64,000 nucleotides of DNA from an uncultured Alistipes sp. (GCA_910576555.1 CAJTIY010000001.1:1-64000); one strand, 5' to 3'; numbered from the stretch's first letter, positions 39,901 to 50,673 are shown. Numbers and translations are program-made. The notes: generated by a model from the letters alone, not told the origin.

Positions 39901-41272
39901 CCGATACGAAACGAACAAGGAGCATGCGGGTCGTCTGCGACTCGGTGCGGCGTTGCGGACCTTCCTGCGGGGACGCTTCAGCCTCGACGAAGATACGGCC
40001 TGCCGCGACGAAGTGGTGGCCAACATCGCCAAAGGCGTCGAGTTCCGCGGCGTGAACCTTTGGGTGCTGATCTTCGCCACGATGATCGCCTCGCTGGGAC
40101 TCAACGTCGACTCGGCGCCGGTGATCATCGGCGCCATGCTCATCTCGCCGATCATGGGGCCGATCATGGGTATCGGTCTCTCGCTCGGTATCAACGACTT
40201 CGACCTGCTGAAGGTCTCGCTGCGCAACTTCATGCTGATGTTCGTCGTGGCGATCGTCACCTCGACCGTCTACTTCTTCATCTCGCCCCTTTCGTCGAAC
40301 AGCAGCGAGCTGCTGGCCCGCACCGTTCCGACGACCTACGACGTGCTGATCGCCCTGTTCGGCGGTCTGGCCGGTATCGTGGCGCAGACGCGGCAGGACC
40401 GCACGTCGACCGTGATTCCCGGCGTGGCGATCGCAACGGCGCTCATACCGCCTCTCTGCACCGCGGGCTTCGGCATCGCCACGGGGCAGCTGACCTTCTT
40501 CGTCGGGGCCTTCTATCTGTTCTTCATCAATTCGGTCTTCATCGCGCTGGCGACCTACATCATGGTCCGCTTCCTTCGTTACGAAAAGAAGACGTTCCTC
40601 GACAAGGCCCGCGAGCGTCGCGTCAAGCGGTTGATGATGATCATCACGCTCGTGACCTTCATCCCGAGCGTCGTCATCGGCTTCCGCATGGTGCGGGTCT
40701 CGGTCTTCGAGAATGCCGCCGACCGCTATGTCGCGCAGGTGTTCGACTATCCGCATACGCGCGTGATCGAGAGCGAGGTGCGCTATCGCCGTCACGGCAC
40801 GCCGTCGCGTATCGAGCTGCTGCTCGTGGGCGAGCCTCTGGGCGACGAGGTCATCGACAACGCCCGGGCGCAGCTCGAACACTTCGGGCTGGGCGGCACC
40901 GAGCTGGTGGTGCGTCAGGCGGCGCGCAACGACGAGATCGACGTGAATACGCTGCAGCGCAGCTACCTCGAACTGCTCGAGGAGAAGAACCGTCAGCTGG
41001 GCGAGATGACCCGCCGCTTGGAGAGCATGACCCTGACGCATGTCGCCGCAGACGACATTTCGCGCGAGTTGGGAGCTATGATGCCCGCCGTGGGATCCGT
41101 GTCGCTCATGAAGGGCGTCACCTTCGCCACGGACGGCACGCCCGGCGACACGACGCTGGTCTGCGTGGTCGAGCCCCGCGACGGCGCCGCACGGATCGAC
41201 AGCGCGACGCTGATGCACTGGCTGCGGATCCGCACGAAGGTGGGCAATGTCAAACTCTTCGTCGAACCCTGA
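39890..41272 (+). CDS. DUF389 (TIGR00341) membrane protein
   Basis: 460 residues. The N-terminal ~250 residues hold about six helices. They include the DUF389 signature VIIGAMLISPIMGPIMGIGLSLG (about 82-104), and QTRQDRTSTVIPGVAIATALIPPLCTAGFGIATG (about 167-200) with the IPGVAIATALIPPLC motif. The C-terminal ~190 residues are soluble and include a long charged coiled-coil-like segment (LQRSYLELLEEKNRQLGEMTRRLESM, about 345-370). Function is not known; a transporter role is often guessed. ATG 39890 overlaps rsmI by 11 bases, so the genes are co-translated. Confidence 0.85.
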   Translation: MTNNRYETNKEHAGRLRLGAALRTFLRGRFSLDEDTACRDEVVANIAKGVEFRGVNLWVLIFATMIASLGLNVDSAPVIIGAMLISPIMGPIMGIGLSLGINDFDLLKVSLRNFMLMFVVAIVTSTVYFFISPLSSNSSELLARTVPTTYDVLIALFGGLAGIVAQTRQDRTSTVIPGVAIATALIPPLCTAGFGIATGQLTFFVGAFYLFFINSVFIALATYIMVRFLRYEKKTFLDKARERRVKRLMMIITLVTFIPSVVIGFRMVRVSVFENAADRYVAQVFDYPHTRVIESEVRYRRHGTPSRIELLLVGEPLGDEVIDNARAQLEHFGLGGTELVVRQAARNDEIDVNTLQRSYLELLEEKNRQLGEMTRRLESMTLTHVAADDISRELGAMMPAVGSVSLMKGVTFATDGTPGDTTLVCVVEPRDGAARIDSATLMHWLRIRTKVGNVKLFVEP

Positions 41273-41280
41273 CGGACGGC

Positions 41281-42201
41281 ATGAAGGAGGCGAAACTCAC
41301 TGTGCTGCAGCGCATCGGACTGGCATGTCTCTGGCACGGGGCGCGCCTGTTCGCACTGTTGCCCTATTGGTTCAAATATTATGCGGTCGAGAACCTGCTC
41401 TATTTTCTGCTGTTCCGCTGCATCCGCTACCGTCGTCGGGTGGTGACGACGAACCTGCGCAACTCGTTCCCCGAAAAGAGCGAGGCGGAGCTCCGCACGA
41501 TCCGCCGCCGTTTCTACCGCACGCTGGCCGAGATGATCGTCGACACGATCGATCTGGCCCGCATCGACGAACGCAAGGTGCGCCGTCTGCTCGAGATCGA
41601 TGACTATGAGGGGCACGCCCGGGCCACGCAGGGCCGCGACTGGATCGCCATGATGGCCCACTTCGGCTGCTGGGAGTATTGTTCCTACTGGGGATTCTAC
41701 GATCCGTCGCACAAGGTCGTCGCGGTCTATCATCCGCTGCGGAGCCCGGTCATGGAGGCGTTCTACCGCCGCCTGCGCAACAACGAGGCTGCCGTGACCG
41801 TCGCCATGAAGGAGTGCCTGCGGTTCTACTTGCGCCACCGCGAGCAGGGCCTCGACGGGAGGCGGATGGGGCTGGGGCTGATCGCCGATCAGAATCCGCC
41901 GCTGCGGCCCGACAGCCGTTGGTTCCGCTTCCTCAATCAGGATACGATCTTCTTCGACGGCGGCGAGAAACTGGCCCTGCGGTGCGGTCTGCCTGTCTAT
42001 TTCGTGCGCATGGAGCGGCTGCGCCGGGGGCGTTACCGGATGTCTTTCGAACTCATCTACGACGGCGAGGAGCAGGTAGCTCCCTACGAGATTACGGAGC
42101 GTTACGTGCGCCGCTTGGAGTCGATGATCCGCGAGCGGCCCGAACTTTGGATCTGGTCGCACCGTCGCTGGAAACGCAAACGTCCCCATGCTGCACGCTG
42201 A
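41281..42201 (+). CDS. Lipid A biosynthesis-type lauroyl/lysophospholipid acyltransferase
   Basis: 306 residues of the LpxL/LpxM (HtrB/MsbB) acyltransferase family (PF03279). It adds a secondary acyl chain to lipid A or a related lipid at the inner membrane. A hydrophobic N-terminal segment (about 12-45) anchors it. NLRNSFPEKSEAELRTIRRRFYR (about 59-81) is the family helix. MMAHFGCWEY (about 124-133) is the catalytic HxxxxE/D-type motif (His then Glu six residues on). LIADQNPP (about 200-207) is the second block. It is followed by a glycosyltransferase whose start lies inside its last codons, suggesting an envelope lipid or polysaccharide unit. Confidence 0.88.
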   Translation: MKEAKLTVLQRIGLACLWHGARLFALLPYWFKYYAVENLLYFLLFRCIRYRRRVVTTNLRNSFPEKSEAELRTIRRRFYRTLAEMIVDTIDLARIDERKVRRLLEIDDYEGHARATQGRDWIAMMAHFGCWEYCSYWGFYDPSHKVVAVYHPLRSPVMEAFYRRLRNNEAAVTVAMKECLRFYLRHREQGLDGRRMGLGLIADQNPPLRPDSRWFRFLNQDTIFFDGGEKLALRCGLPVYFVRMERLRRGRYRMSFELIYDGEEQVAPYEITERYVRRLESMIRERPELWIWSHRRWKRKRPHAAR

Positions 42202-43198
42202 AATCGTCATACTCAACTGGAACGGAGCGGCGCATCTGCGCCGCTTTCTGCCGAGTGTCCTCGAGGCGGCCGACGGAGCCGGAGTGGTCGTGGCCGACAA
42301 TGGCTCGACGGACGAGTCGCTCGAGCTGCTCGCTGCCGCGTTCCCGCAGGTGCGGGTCGTGCGGCTCGACCGCAACTACGGCTTTGCCGAGGGCTACAAC
42401 CGGGCGCTGGAGCAGGTCGAGGCGGATGTGTTCGTGCTGCTGAATTCCGATGTCGAGACGCCGGAGGGGTGGCTCGCGCCGCTGCTGGAGTGCCTCGAGC
42501 GGAATCCCGACGTGGCGGCCGTCGCTCCCAAGCTCCGTTCGGTGGACGAGCCGGATCGCTTCGAGTATGCCGGAGCCGCAGGCGGTTACATCGACTTCTG
42601 GGGCTATCCCTTCTGCCGGGGCCGCATCCTGCGGAGCGTCGAACGCGACACGGGGCAGTACGACGACGAGCGGGAGGTCTTCTGGGTGAGCGGCGCTGCG
42701 TTCTGCTGCCGTGCGGAGGCGTTTCGTGCGGCGGGCGGCTTCGACGCCGACTTTTTCGCCCATATGGAGGAGATCGATCTCTGCTGGCGCCTGCAACTGG
42801 CCGGTCATCGGATCCGGATCGTGCCTGCGAGCATGGTCTATCACCTCGGGGGCGGTACGCTGGCGCCCGATTCGCCCCGCAAGGTCTTTTTCAACCACCG
42901 CAACAATCTGGCGATGCTCTACAAGTGCGCTTCGCCCCTGCAGCGCCTCGCCGTGGCCGTCGTGCGTCCGGTGCTCGATCTGGCTGCGGCATGCTCCTAC
43001 CTGCTGCAGGGCCGTGCGGCCAATTTCCGCGCCGTGTTCCGAGCCTATCGCGATTTTCTGAGCTGGCATGGGGCGCTGGCACGCAAACGGCGTGCGATCC
43101 GGGGTGCCGGCAAGGCGCGGGCTTCCGCACCTATCTACCGCGGCTCGATCGTGCTGCGCTACCTCCTCGGCGGCCGGAGCTTCGGGCGGATGATGTAG
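42188..43198 (+). CDS. Family 2 glycosyltransferase
   Basis: 336-residue GT-A fold transferase (GT2, rhamnosyl/WbbL-like). VVVADNGSTDESLELL (about 35-50) is the nucleotide-sugar site, VFVLLNSDVETPEGWL (about 82-97) holds the DxD-equivalent, and FFAHMEEIDLCWRLQLAG (about 191-208) is the EEIDLCWR acceptor/catalytic motif typical of O-antigen rhamnosyltransferases. A C-terminal hydrophobic segment (about 250-285) may associate with the membrane. It overlaps the acyltransferase by 14 bases. The dTDP-rhamnose genes are elsewhere in the window, so a rhamnosyl donor is only a suggestion. Confidence 0.88.
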   Translation: MLHAEIVILNWNGAAHLRRFLPSVLEAADGAGVVVADNGSTDESLELLAAAFPQVRVVRLDRNYGFAEGYNRALEQVEADVFVLLNSDVETPEGWLAPLLECLERNPDVAAVAPKLRSVDEPDRFEYAGAAGGYIDFWGYPFCRGRILRSVERDTGQYDDEREVFWVSGAAFCCRAEAFRAAGGFDADFFAHMEEIDLCWRLQLAGHRIRIVPASMVYHLGGGTLAPDSPRKVFFNHRNNLAMLYKCASPLQRLAVAVVRPVLDLAAACSYLLQGRAANFRAVFRAYRDFLSWHGALARKRRAIRGAGKARASAPIYRGSIVLRYLLGGRSFGRMM

Positions 43199-43218
43199 CC
43201 GGCCGTTTCGAAAAATAG

Positions 43219-43256
43219 GGGAGGTGTCTGCCTTGCGTGCGGACACCTCCCTTGTT
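43219..43256. terminator. Terminator between convergent glycosyltransferase and GH84 genes
   Basis: Perfect 10-bp stem GGGAGGTGTC / GACACCTCCC (43219-43228 with 43242-43251), loop 13 bases, then TTGTTT on the + side. Confidence 0.7.
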
Positions 43257-43385
43257 TGTGTTCTATTATGTTCGCTCGTTTGCTTCGGCGACGAGCGGCA
43301 GCCCGCAGCCGCCCGGTGCGGAGGGCTGCACTTCTCGCCCGCAGGCTCGTCGACATCCTCCGCAGGCCGCGGGCCGAACGATTTT

Positions 43386-45941
43386 TTACCGCGGAACGAT
43401 CTCGAACACCTCGGCTTCGCCTTCGAGGGCGATCGTCGCGGTGCCCGGTGCTACCGCGATGCGGCCGAAGGCTCCGACTCTCTGCTGGGCGAGGAGCGTG
43501 CCGTCGGCTGCGAGCTGCCGCACCGTCGCGCCGGCCTGCGTCGCCGGCTTCAGTAGCAGGGTATAGGCTGCGACGCCGGCCGGAACCCCGAACGACAGCA
43601 CGCCCTTATTCTTATAGGAGGTGCCCGGATGCCGGTCGAAGGCGTACAGCGCCTTTTGCGGATCGTCGGCCTGCACGGCGAAGCCCAACTGTGCGGCTTC
43701 GACCGGGTTCACCTCGAACGAGCGCACGGCCGCCCAATTGCTCTTGGGCGATTCGAGGCGCTTGAGCCGGACGTAACGCGCCTCGACCGGCGTGCCGCGC
43801 CATACGATTTCGTAGCGATTTTCCAGTGCGTCGGTCAGCGGATGCCATGTCGCTCCGTCGGCCGAATATTCGAGGATGGCGCGGTCGAAGTAGTCGACGT
43901 CGTCCGTCGAGTTGCGGCCCTGCAGCACGCTGACCGACGACACCGTGCGGAGGCGTCCCAGATCGGCGCCGATCCAGTCGCCCGCGCCTTGCGAGGCCCC
44001 CGAGGTGTAGAAGGTTTCGGGATCGTTGTCGAACATCCGCCGGGCCGCCGTGGTGGCGATGTTGCGATAGGAGCCGATGGCCCGCAGGGCGGCGGGCGCC
44101 TCGCCCGTGAGCTTCGTGTAGAATCCGTAGAGCATGTCGTCCATCGACCGTTCGTAGAAGGGTTGGAGTTTCATCGTTCCCGACTTTCGGGCCTCGTAGG
44201 CGCTGCGCTCCTCGTCGGACATGAGGTTGGCGACGTAGGCCGTCCAGAAACCGGCCTCGTCCTCCCCGCTGCGGTAGCGCTCCATCAGATCGAGTGTCCG
44301 CACGCCCCGTGCGCCCAGCTTGCCGAACTCGGCGAGCCACGGACGGAGTTCGCGCAGCAGCGCTTCGTCGGTGCCGGCACGCTCCAGCTCGGCCGGGACG
44401 CGCTCGATTCGCTCGAATTCGCGGCGCAGCGCCTCGGCCCGCTCCTCCGTGTATTCGTCGAGGCGGAAGGTCTCGGTCTCCCACGACTCCGCGCGGCGGT
44501 AGCCCGTCTCCGTGTCGCAGGAGTGGATGGCGAAGGTGCGGTAAGCCTCCGTCGCTGCGGGCACCGCCTCGGCGAGTCCCCGCTCCCAGTTGTCTACGGG
44601 ATCGTAAGCGGCGATGTTCCACGCGTAGTCGGCTACGCCGTAGAGCGCCAGCTTCGAGGCTTCGCCGTGTTCCATCGGATTGCTCACAAGACCGCACAGG
44701 TCGGCTTCGGAGAGCGACGTGTCGAGTCCGTAGGTGGGACCCAGCATGACGATATGCCGCGCATAGTCGGTGACGGGGAAGTTCCACCAGTAGAGCGCCG
44801 GGCGCTCGATGCGCTCATTGACCCAAGCGAGCGTCTCGGGCGTCAGGTCGCTGCACACCACGTCGCCCGTCCAGAAGACCGCCACCGAGGGGTCGAGCGT
44901 GCGGCCGTAGATGGCGAGGCTGCCCTGCGGCGTGGGGTTGGCCCAGAGTTTCGAGTAGTCGGTGGGGCAGACGACGAGGGGCGCCACGTCGCCTTTCGCG
45001 AGCACGAACTCGCGGTGCAGGCGGTTCAGCAGCTCGGTCTGCCGCGTGGGGTCGGTTCCCTCGCCGGAGATGTCGTCGAAGAAGATGGCGAACGAGCGGA
45101 CGCCGAGGTCGTACATGTGCTCGAATTTCCGCACGAGGTTGGCGTAGTCCTCCTCGTTCCACCGGATGTCCTGTCCCGGGTGGATCGCCCAGACGAAATC
45201 GACCCTGTTGCGGCGGCAGGCCTCCACCAGCTCTCCGATGTTGCGCGCCTCCCGTTCGGGATAGGGGAGACGCCAGTCGGGACAGCTGTGGTAGGGGTCG
45301 TCTTTGGGTCCGTAGAGGTAGCAGTTGAGCTTGTTGCGGCCGTAGAAGTCGATGAGCGACAGACGCACTTCATGCGACCACGGCGTGCCGTAGAAGCCCT
45401 CGACCACGCCGCGGCGCGGCAAATCGGGACGGTCGACGATCTCGGCGAAGGGGATGCGTCCGTCGGCCGCATCGGGACTTTCGACGATCTGGCGGAGCGT
45501 CTGCAACGCGTAGAAGGCGCCGCGGTCGTCGTAGCCTACGATGTCGATGCCTTTGGCCGAGATCCGCAGCCGGTAGGCGCCGGAGCGCGGTTCGACGCCG
45601 GCTGTAGCGGCCGGTTTCGTGCCGAAATCCATCTTCAGCGTAGGAGTGCCCTTGCTGCCGCGGGTGAGGAAGGCGAGGTCGTCGGCGAACGCCTCGGTGG
45701 CTCCTTTCCATGCCACGCCTTGCGAAATATCGAGCCGGCGGGCGGCGTCGATCCGCACCCGGTGGGGCGTGGGGTTGATCGCGAAGCCCCCGTGGTCGCG
45801 TTTGTGCCCGGGAACGGGCGGTACCTCCTGCGATTCGGAGCGTTGTGCGGAGAGGTCGAAGCCCTCCTCCTGTGCGGCCGCGGGCGCGCAGACGAGTGCG
45901 CCTGCCATCGCGAGGGCCAGCAGTTCGGTTCTGATCTTCAT
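43386..45941 (-). CDS. GH84 beta-N-acetylglucosaminidase (O-GlcNAcase-like)
   Basis: 851-residue exported enzyme with signal peptide MKIRTELLALAMAGALVCAPAAAQ. Domains in order: a GH20b-like N-terminal domain (about 55-155); the GH84 TIM barrel (about 165-460) beginning VVEGFYGTPW, with the catalytic neighbouring aspartates in FFDDISGEGT near residue 290; a helical domain; and a C-terminal F5/8-type (CBM32) domain with SYRNIATTAARRMFDNDPETFY (about 625-646) and DWIGADLG. It removes terminal GlcNAc by substrate-assisted catalysis and resembles B. thetaiotaomicron BtGH84. Likely periplasmic, acting on host or microbial glycans. A strong promoter lies at 45983-46013. Confidence 0.93.
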   Translation of the reverse strand: MKIRTELLALAMAGALVCAPAAAQEEGFDLSAQRSESQEVPPVPGHKRDHGGFAINPTPHRVRIDAARRLDISQGVAWKGATEAFADDLAFLTRGSKGTPTLKMDFGTKPAATAGVEPRSGAYRLRISAKGIDIVGYDDRGAFYALQTLRQIVESPDAADGRIPFAEIVDRPDLPRRGVVEGFYGTPWSHEVRLSLIDFYGRNKLNCYLYGPKDDPYHSCPDWRLPYPEREARNIGELVEACRRNRVDFVWAIHPGQDIRWNEEDYANLVRKFEHMYDLGVRSFAIFFDDISGEGTDPTRQTELLNRLHREFVLAKGDVAPLVVCPTDYSKLWANPTPQGSLAIYGRTLDPSVAVFWTGDVVCSDLTPETLAWVNERIERPALYWWNFPVTDYARHIVMLGPTYGLDTSLSEADLCGLVSNPMEHGEASKLALYGVADYAWNIAAYDPVDNWERGLAEAVPAATEAYRTFAIHSCDTETGYRRAESWETETFRLDEYTEERAEALRREFERIERVPAELERAGTDEALLRELRPWLAEFGKLGARGVRTLDLMERYRSGEDEAGFWTAYVANLMSDEERSAYEARKSGTMKLQPFYERSMDDMLYGFYTKLTGEAPAALRAIGSYRNIATTAARRMFDNDPETFYTSGASQGAGDWIGADLGRLRTVSSVSVLQGRNSTDDVDYFDRAILEYSADGATWHPLTDALENRYEIVWRGTPVEARYVRLKRLESPKSNWAAVRSFEVNPVEAAQLGFAVQADDPQKALYAFDRHPGTSYKNKGVLSFGVPAGVAAYTLLLKPATQAGATVRQLAADGTLLAQQRVGAFGRIAVAPGTATIALEGEAEVFEIVPR

Positions 45942-45982
45942 GTTGTCTTACGTTTGTTCGATACGGCCCGGAAGGCCGGGAA

Positions 45983-46013
45983 CGAAGATACGAAAAACCG
46001 GCCGCAAAAGCAA
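45983..46013 (-). promoter_or_regulatory. Promoter of GH84 gene
   Basis: Minus strand TTGC (46013-46010, within TTTGCTTTTGCGG), 19-base spacer, TATCTTCG (45990-45983). Nearly identical to the der promoter. Transcription would begin near 45976, 35 nt before the start codon. Confidence 0.75.
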
Positions 46014-46125
46014 ACGCGCGGCCGGGGTTTTGCCGCGGCGGAAGAGGCCGGGAGGCTCCTTTCGCGCGTGCATGCGTAGAGCGCAGCCCGTCGCATGCGG
46101 TCGTCGGCGACGTTGCGGCGCACGA

Positions 46126-46160
46126 AAAAGGGTGCCCGAACATGCGTCGGACACCCTTTT
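46126..46160 (-). terminator. Intrinsic terminator of glnS
   Basis: AAAAGGGTG and CCGA pair with TCGG and CACCCTTTT (46126-46139 with 46147-46160, one mismatch inside). The A run on the + strand is a T run on the minus strand (CCCTTTTTCG), just past the glnS stop. Confidence 0.75.
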
Positions 46161-46185
46161 GCGGGAAGCGGTCGCGTGTGCGCCG

Positions 46186-47865
<1,680 letters not shown>

Positions 47866-47891
47866 ATTCAAAAATGGTATTTTTCGGAGTG

Positions 47892-47899
47892 CAAATTTA
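47892..47899 (-). promoter_or_regulatory. -7 box of glnS
   Basis: Minus-strand TAAATTTG (47899-47892), a perfect box 27 bases before ATG 47865. It shares bases with the stop codon (47899-47897) of the upstream gene. No clear -33 element. Confidence 0.5.
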
Positions 47900-48971
47900 G
47901 CGATTTTCAGCCTTTCTGTGTCTGCGGTCGAAGATTTTTTGCAGCCGGACGTCGACTTCGATCCGCTGCTGTGTGCCGAGTCCCTTGCCGGCGCAGTGGA
48001 ACAGGAATCCGGCACGTACGCCTACCGTGTCGCCGAAAAAACGCCGGCCGTAGGAGATGTCGGTGCGGTTGTAGATGCGGTTGCGGGTCGCGAAGAAGAC
48101 CGAGCCGGCATAGAGCGCCGTGCCGTAGCGGTCGAAAAAGGGCATCTGACACTCGCCCGCATAGAGCGTGTTGCCCAGCGAAAGCCCCTTGTAGCCGATC
48201 CGCACGTCGAGCATGCCCCCTTTGGGCGCTTTCCAGCCGTTTTCGGCGATGCGGTCGCGCTGAAAACTCTGGACATAACCGAGGCGGATGTCGAAGTCGA
48301 ACAGCGCCGAGAATCGCAGGCCGCCGTAGGGGTTGATCAGCAGGTAGTCCACGACGCCTTCGCCGGGTGCCGGATCGGATGTTTTGGCGAAGTGGAGCAG
48401 CGAGAGGGCGTAGCCGCCGTAGAACCGTTTCCCGCTCCATTCGCCGGCCGAAAGCAGCCGGAACTTTTCGCGTACGCGCTTCGACTGCATGCCTTCCCAG
48501 TCGATTGCCAGCTCGACGAAGCCCCCCCCCCTTCGCCCGGTAGCGGCCCGCGAGTCCCTGAATCCGGTTGTTGTAGAAGAGGTAAGCGTCGTCGAAGAAG
48601 AGTTCGCCGTAGGCGCCGCACAGCCGCTCGCGGGGGAAGATGCCCGCTGCGGCGAAGACGCGGGGCGTCTCGTAGGCATAGTATATGAGCGGTTTGGCTT
48701 CGGTGAGGAACTTCGCGTCGTCGCCGAAGTCCTGTCGCAGGTCGACGCCGATCGCGAGCGTGTTGCGCTCGTCCCATCGTACGCCGGCCGTGGGGGTTAG
48801 CCGGGCGCTGAAGAGGGTTTCGGAGGCGTCGGCGAAAGCGGTACCCGCATATTCGCGGTTGTCGAAACGCGTGGCGAAGTCGGCGCCAACGAAGATCCGC
48901 TGGGCCCGCAGCGGGGCGACGGAGCAGAGCAGCGCACAGGCCGCCGCGAGAAGATAGGGGTGCGATCGCAT
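47897..48971 (-). pseudogene. Outer-membrane/exported protein gene interrupted by frameshift in a G10 tract
   Basis: Two reading frames join into one protein of about 358 residues. The first (from ATG 48971) starts with signal peptide MRSHPYLLAAACALLCSVAPLRAQ, then GADFATRFDN, SARLTPTAGVRWDER and LFFDDAYLFYNNRIQG, and reaches RYRAKGG. The second continues FVELAIDWEGMQSKRV, FSALFDFDIRLGYVQSF, LFHCAGKGLGTQQ to the stop at 47897. The break is at a run of ten G on the coding strand (48531-48522). Nine or twelve G would restore one frame; ten leaves a truncated protein ending in an unrelated Arg-rich tail. The alternating strands suggest an outer-membrane barrel. Either a phase-variable gene in the OFF state or a sequencing error. 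Family not recognised. Confidence 0.7.
48522..48531 (-). repeat. Homopolymeric G10 tract (possible phase-variation switch)
   Basis: Ten C on the + strand, i.e. ten G on the coding strand, inside an otherwise intact gene (47897-48971). Such tracts slip during replication. Losing one G or gaining two restores the frame. Confidence 0.8.
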
Positions 48972-48997
48972 CGTGTCGTAGCGCAAAATAGAACTTA

Positions 48998-49005
48998 CAA
49001 AAGTA
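48998..49005 (-). promoter_or_regulatory. -7 box of the frameshifted membrane-protein gene
   Basis: Minus-strand TACTTTTG (49005-48998), a perfect TAnnTTTG match 26 bases before ATG 48971. The divergent SpoU box lies at 49028-49035. Confidence 0.4.
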
Positions 49006-49027
49006 GGTAAAATATTCCGAATTGTGC

Positions 49028-49035
49028 TACATTTG
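49028..49035 (+). promoter_or_regulatory. -7 box of SpoU methyltransferase gene
   Basis: TACATTTG, perfect TAnnTTTG, ending 20 bases before ATG 49056. No TTTG/TTGC at the 19-base distance. Confidence 0.45.
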
Positions 49036-49055
49036 CCGCGAAATAGATTCATCCC

Positions 49056-49592
49056 ATGCGTAAGATCACCAACGAGGAGCTGGGCCGGCCCACGGCCGAG
49101 GAGTTCGCCGCGATGGACAAGATGCCCGTCGCGGTCGTGCTCGACAACATCCGTTCGCTGCAGAACGTCGGGGCCTTTTTCCGCACGGGCGACGCCTTCG
49201 CCGTGGAGCGCATCGAGCTCTGCGGCATCACCGCCACGCCCCCCAACCGCGATATCCACAAGACGGCGCTCGGCGCCGAGACGACCGTGCCGTGGCGCTA
49301 CCATGCGTCGGCCTCGGAGTGCGTCGCCGAACTGCGGCGTGCGGGCTATGCGCTCCATGCCGTGGAGCAGGTCGAGGGAGCCGTGTCGCTCGATGCCTTC
49401 CGCGCGGAGCCGGGGCGGCGCTATGCGCTGGTCTTCGGCAACGAGGTGGCGGGGGTCGATCAGGCGGTCGTCGACCTGTGCGACGGGGCCATCGAGATTC
49501 CGCAGGCGGGCACGAAGCACTCGATCAACGTGTCGGTCGCCGCCGGGGTGGTGCTGTGGCACTTTTTCAGCCGCTTACGGCCCGAACGGTGA
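49056..49592 (+). CDS. SpoU (TrmH)-family RNA 2'-O-methyltransferase
   Basis: 178-residue SPOUT enzyme with the deep trefoil knot. Motif 1 is VVLDNIRSLQNVGAFFRTGDAF (about 27-48), containing the catalytic N-x-x-x-x-R. Motif 2 is YALVFGNEVAGVDQ (about 127-140), and motif 3 IPQAGTKHSINVSVAAGVVLWHFF (about 148-171) binds AdoMet in the knot. The usual N-terminal substrate-binding domain is absent or very short, as in TrmL-sized proteins, so the target could be a tRNA wobble base or rRNA; not decidable. It stands alone. Confidence 0.9.
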   Translation: MRKITNEELGRPTAEEFAAMDKMPVAVVLDNIRSLQNVGAFFRTGDAFAVERIELCGITATPPNRDIHKTALGAETTVPWRYHASASECVAELRRAGYALHAVEQVEGAVSLDAFRAEPGRRYALVFGNEVAGVDQAVVDLCDGAIEIPQAGTKHSINVSVAAGVVLWHFFSRLRPER

Positions 49593-49765
49593 CGAAACTG
49601 CCGCGATGCACGCTGCGTGCGCCGGGCCCGGACGGTTCGGCGGAACGCGGCAGCGCGCACTTCCGCCGGGTTGCCGGCAGGTCGCGGCGATGACCGTCGG
49701 AACCGTCGCGCAGCGGATTTCCGCAACATTTTCCGCTCCTTTTTTCGCATTTCGCCGAATATGAA

Positions 49766-49773
49766 TATATTTG
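49766..49773 (+). promoter_or_regulatory. -7 box of panB
   Basis: TATATTTG, perfect box. TTTC at 49743-49746 stands 19 bases upstream (one mismatch to TTTG). The leader to ATG 49805 is about 25 nt. Confidence 0.5.
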
Positions 49774-49804
49774 CCGCGATTTACGAACTCAAAAATTCGA
49801 AGAA

Positions 49805-50620
49805 ATGTCAGTAGAAAGCACCGTCAGAGCGGTCACCACGTACCGCCTTACGGAGATGAAACAGCGCGGCGAGAAGATCGCCATGCTCACCTCTTACGAT
49901 TATTCGATGGCCAAGATCGTCGATGCCGCGGGTATCGACGTCATTCTGGTCGGCGACTCGGCCGCCAACGTCATGGCCGGATACGAAACCACGCTTCCCA
50001 TCACCCTCGATATGATGATCTACCACGCCCGCTCGGTCGTGCGGGCCGTCGAGCGTGCGCTCGTGGTGGTCGACCTGCCGTTCGGCACCTATCAGGGCAA
50101 CTCGAAGGTGGCGCTCGACTCGGCCATCCGCATCATGAAGGAGACCGAGGCCGACGCCGTGAAGATGGAGGGCGGCGAGGAGATCCTCGAGTCGGTGCAG
50201 CGCATCCTCTCGGCCGGAATTCCCGTCATGGGACACCTCGGACTCACGCCGCAGTCAATCCACAAGTTCGGCACCTACGCCGTACGTGCGAAGGAGGAGG
50301 CCGAGGCCGAAAAGCTCGTACGCGATGCGCACCTGCTCGCCGATGCGGGCTGCTTCGCCTGCGTGCTGGAGAAGATTCCCGCTGCGCTGGCGGCCCGCGT
50401 GACGGCCGAGATCGGCATCCCCACGATCGGCATCGGCGCCGGAGGCGCCTGCGACGGTCAGGTGCTGGTCGTGCACGACATGCTGGGCATCAACAAGGGC
50501 TTCTCGCCCCGGTTCTTGCGCCGCTACGCCGACCTGCATACGGTCATGACCGATGCCGTAACGCTCTACATCGCCGATGTGAAGGAGGGCGACTTCCCCA
50601 ACGAGCGGGAGCAGTACTGA
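49805..50620 (+). CDS. panB: 3-methyl-2-oxobutanoate hydroxymethyltransferase
   Basis: 271-residue TIM-barrel enzyme. It transfers a hydroxymethyl group from 5,10-methylene-THF to 2-oxoisovalerate, giving ketopantoate for pantothenate and CoA. Conserved blocks: MLTSYDYSMAKIVDAAGIDVILVGDSAANVMAG (about 22-54, with the metal-binding Asp in GDS), LVVVDLPFGTYQG (about 84-96), GAGGACDGQVLVVHDMLGI (about 215-233). Slightly longer than the E. coli enzyme (264). ATG 49805 follows a promoter box; the other pantothenate genes are not in the window. A hairpin at 50643-50673 probably ends transcription. Confidence 0.96.
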   Translation: MSVESTVRAVTTYRLTEMKQRGEKIAMLTSYDYSMAKIVDAAGIDVILVGDSAANVMAGYETTLPITLDMMIYHARSVVRAVERALVVVDLPFGTYQGNSKVALDSAIRIMKETEADAVKMEGGEEILESVQRILSAGIPVMGHLGLTPQSIHKFGTYAVRAKEEAEAEKLVRDAHLLADAGCFACVLEKIPAALAARVTAEIGIPTIGIGAGGACDGQVLVVHDMLGINKGFSPRFLRRYADLHTVMTDAVTLYIADVKEGDFPNEREQY

Positions 50621-50642
50621 TTCCGCTCCGATATCGTTGTGC

Positions 50643-50673
50643 GGAGCCGGTTTCCGGAAAGGGAACCGGCTCC
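50643..50673 (+). terminator. Probable terminator of panB
   Basis: Perfect 10-bp stem GGAGCCGGTT / AACCGGCTCC with an 11-base loop, 22 bases after the panB stop. Only a weak T run follows (CGTTTCG). Confidence 0.5.
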
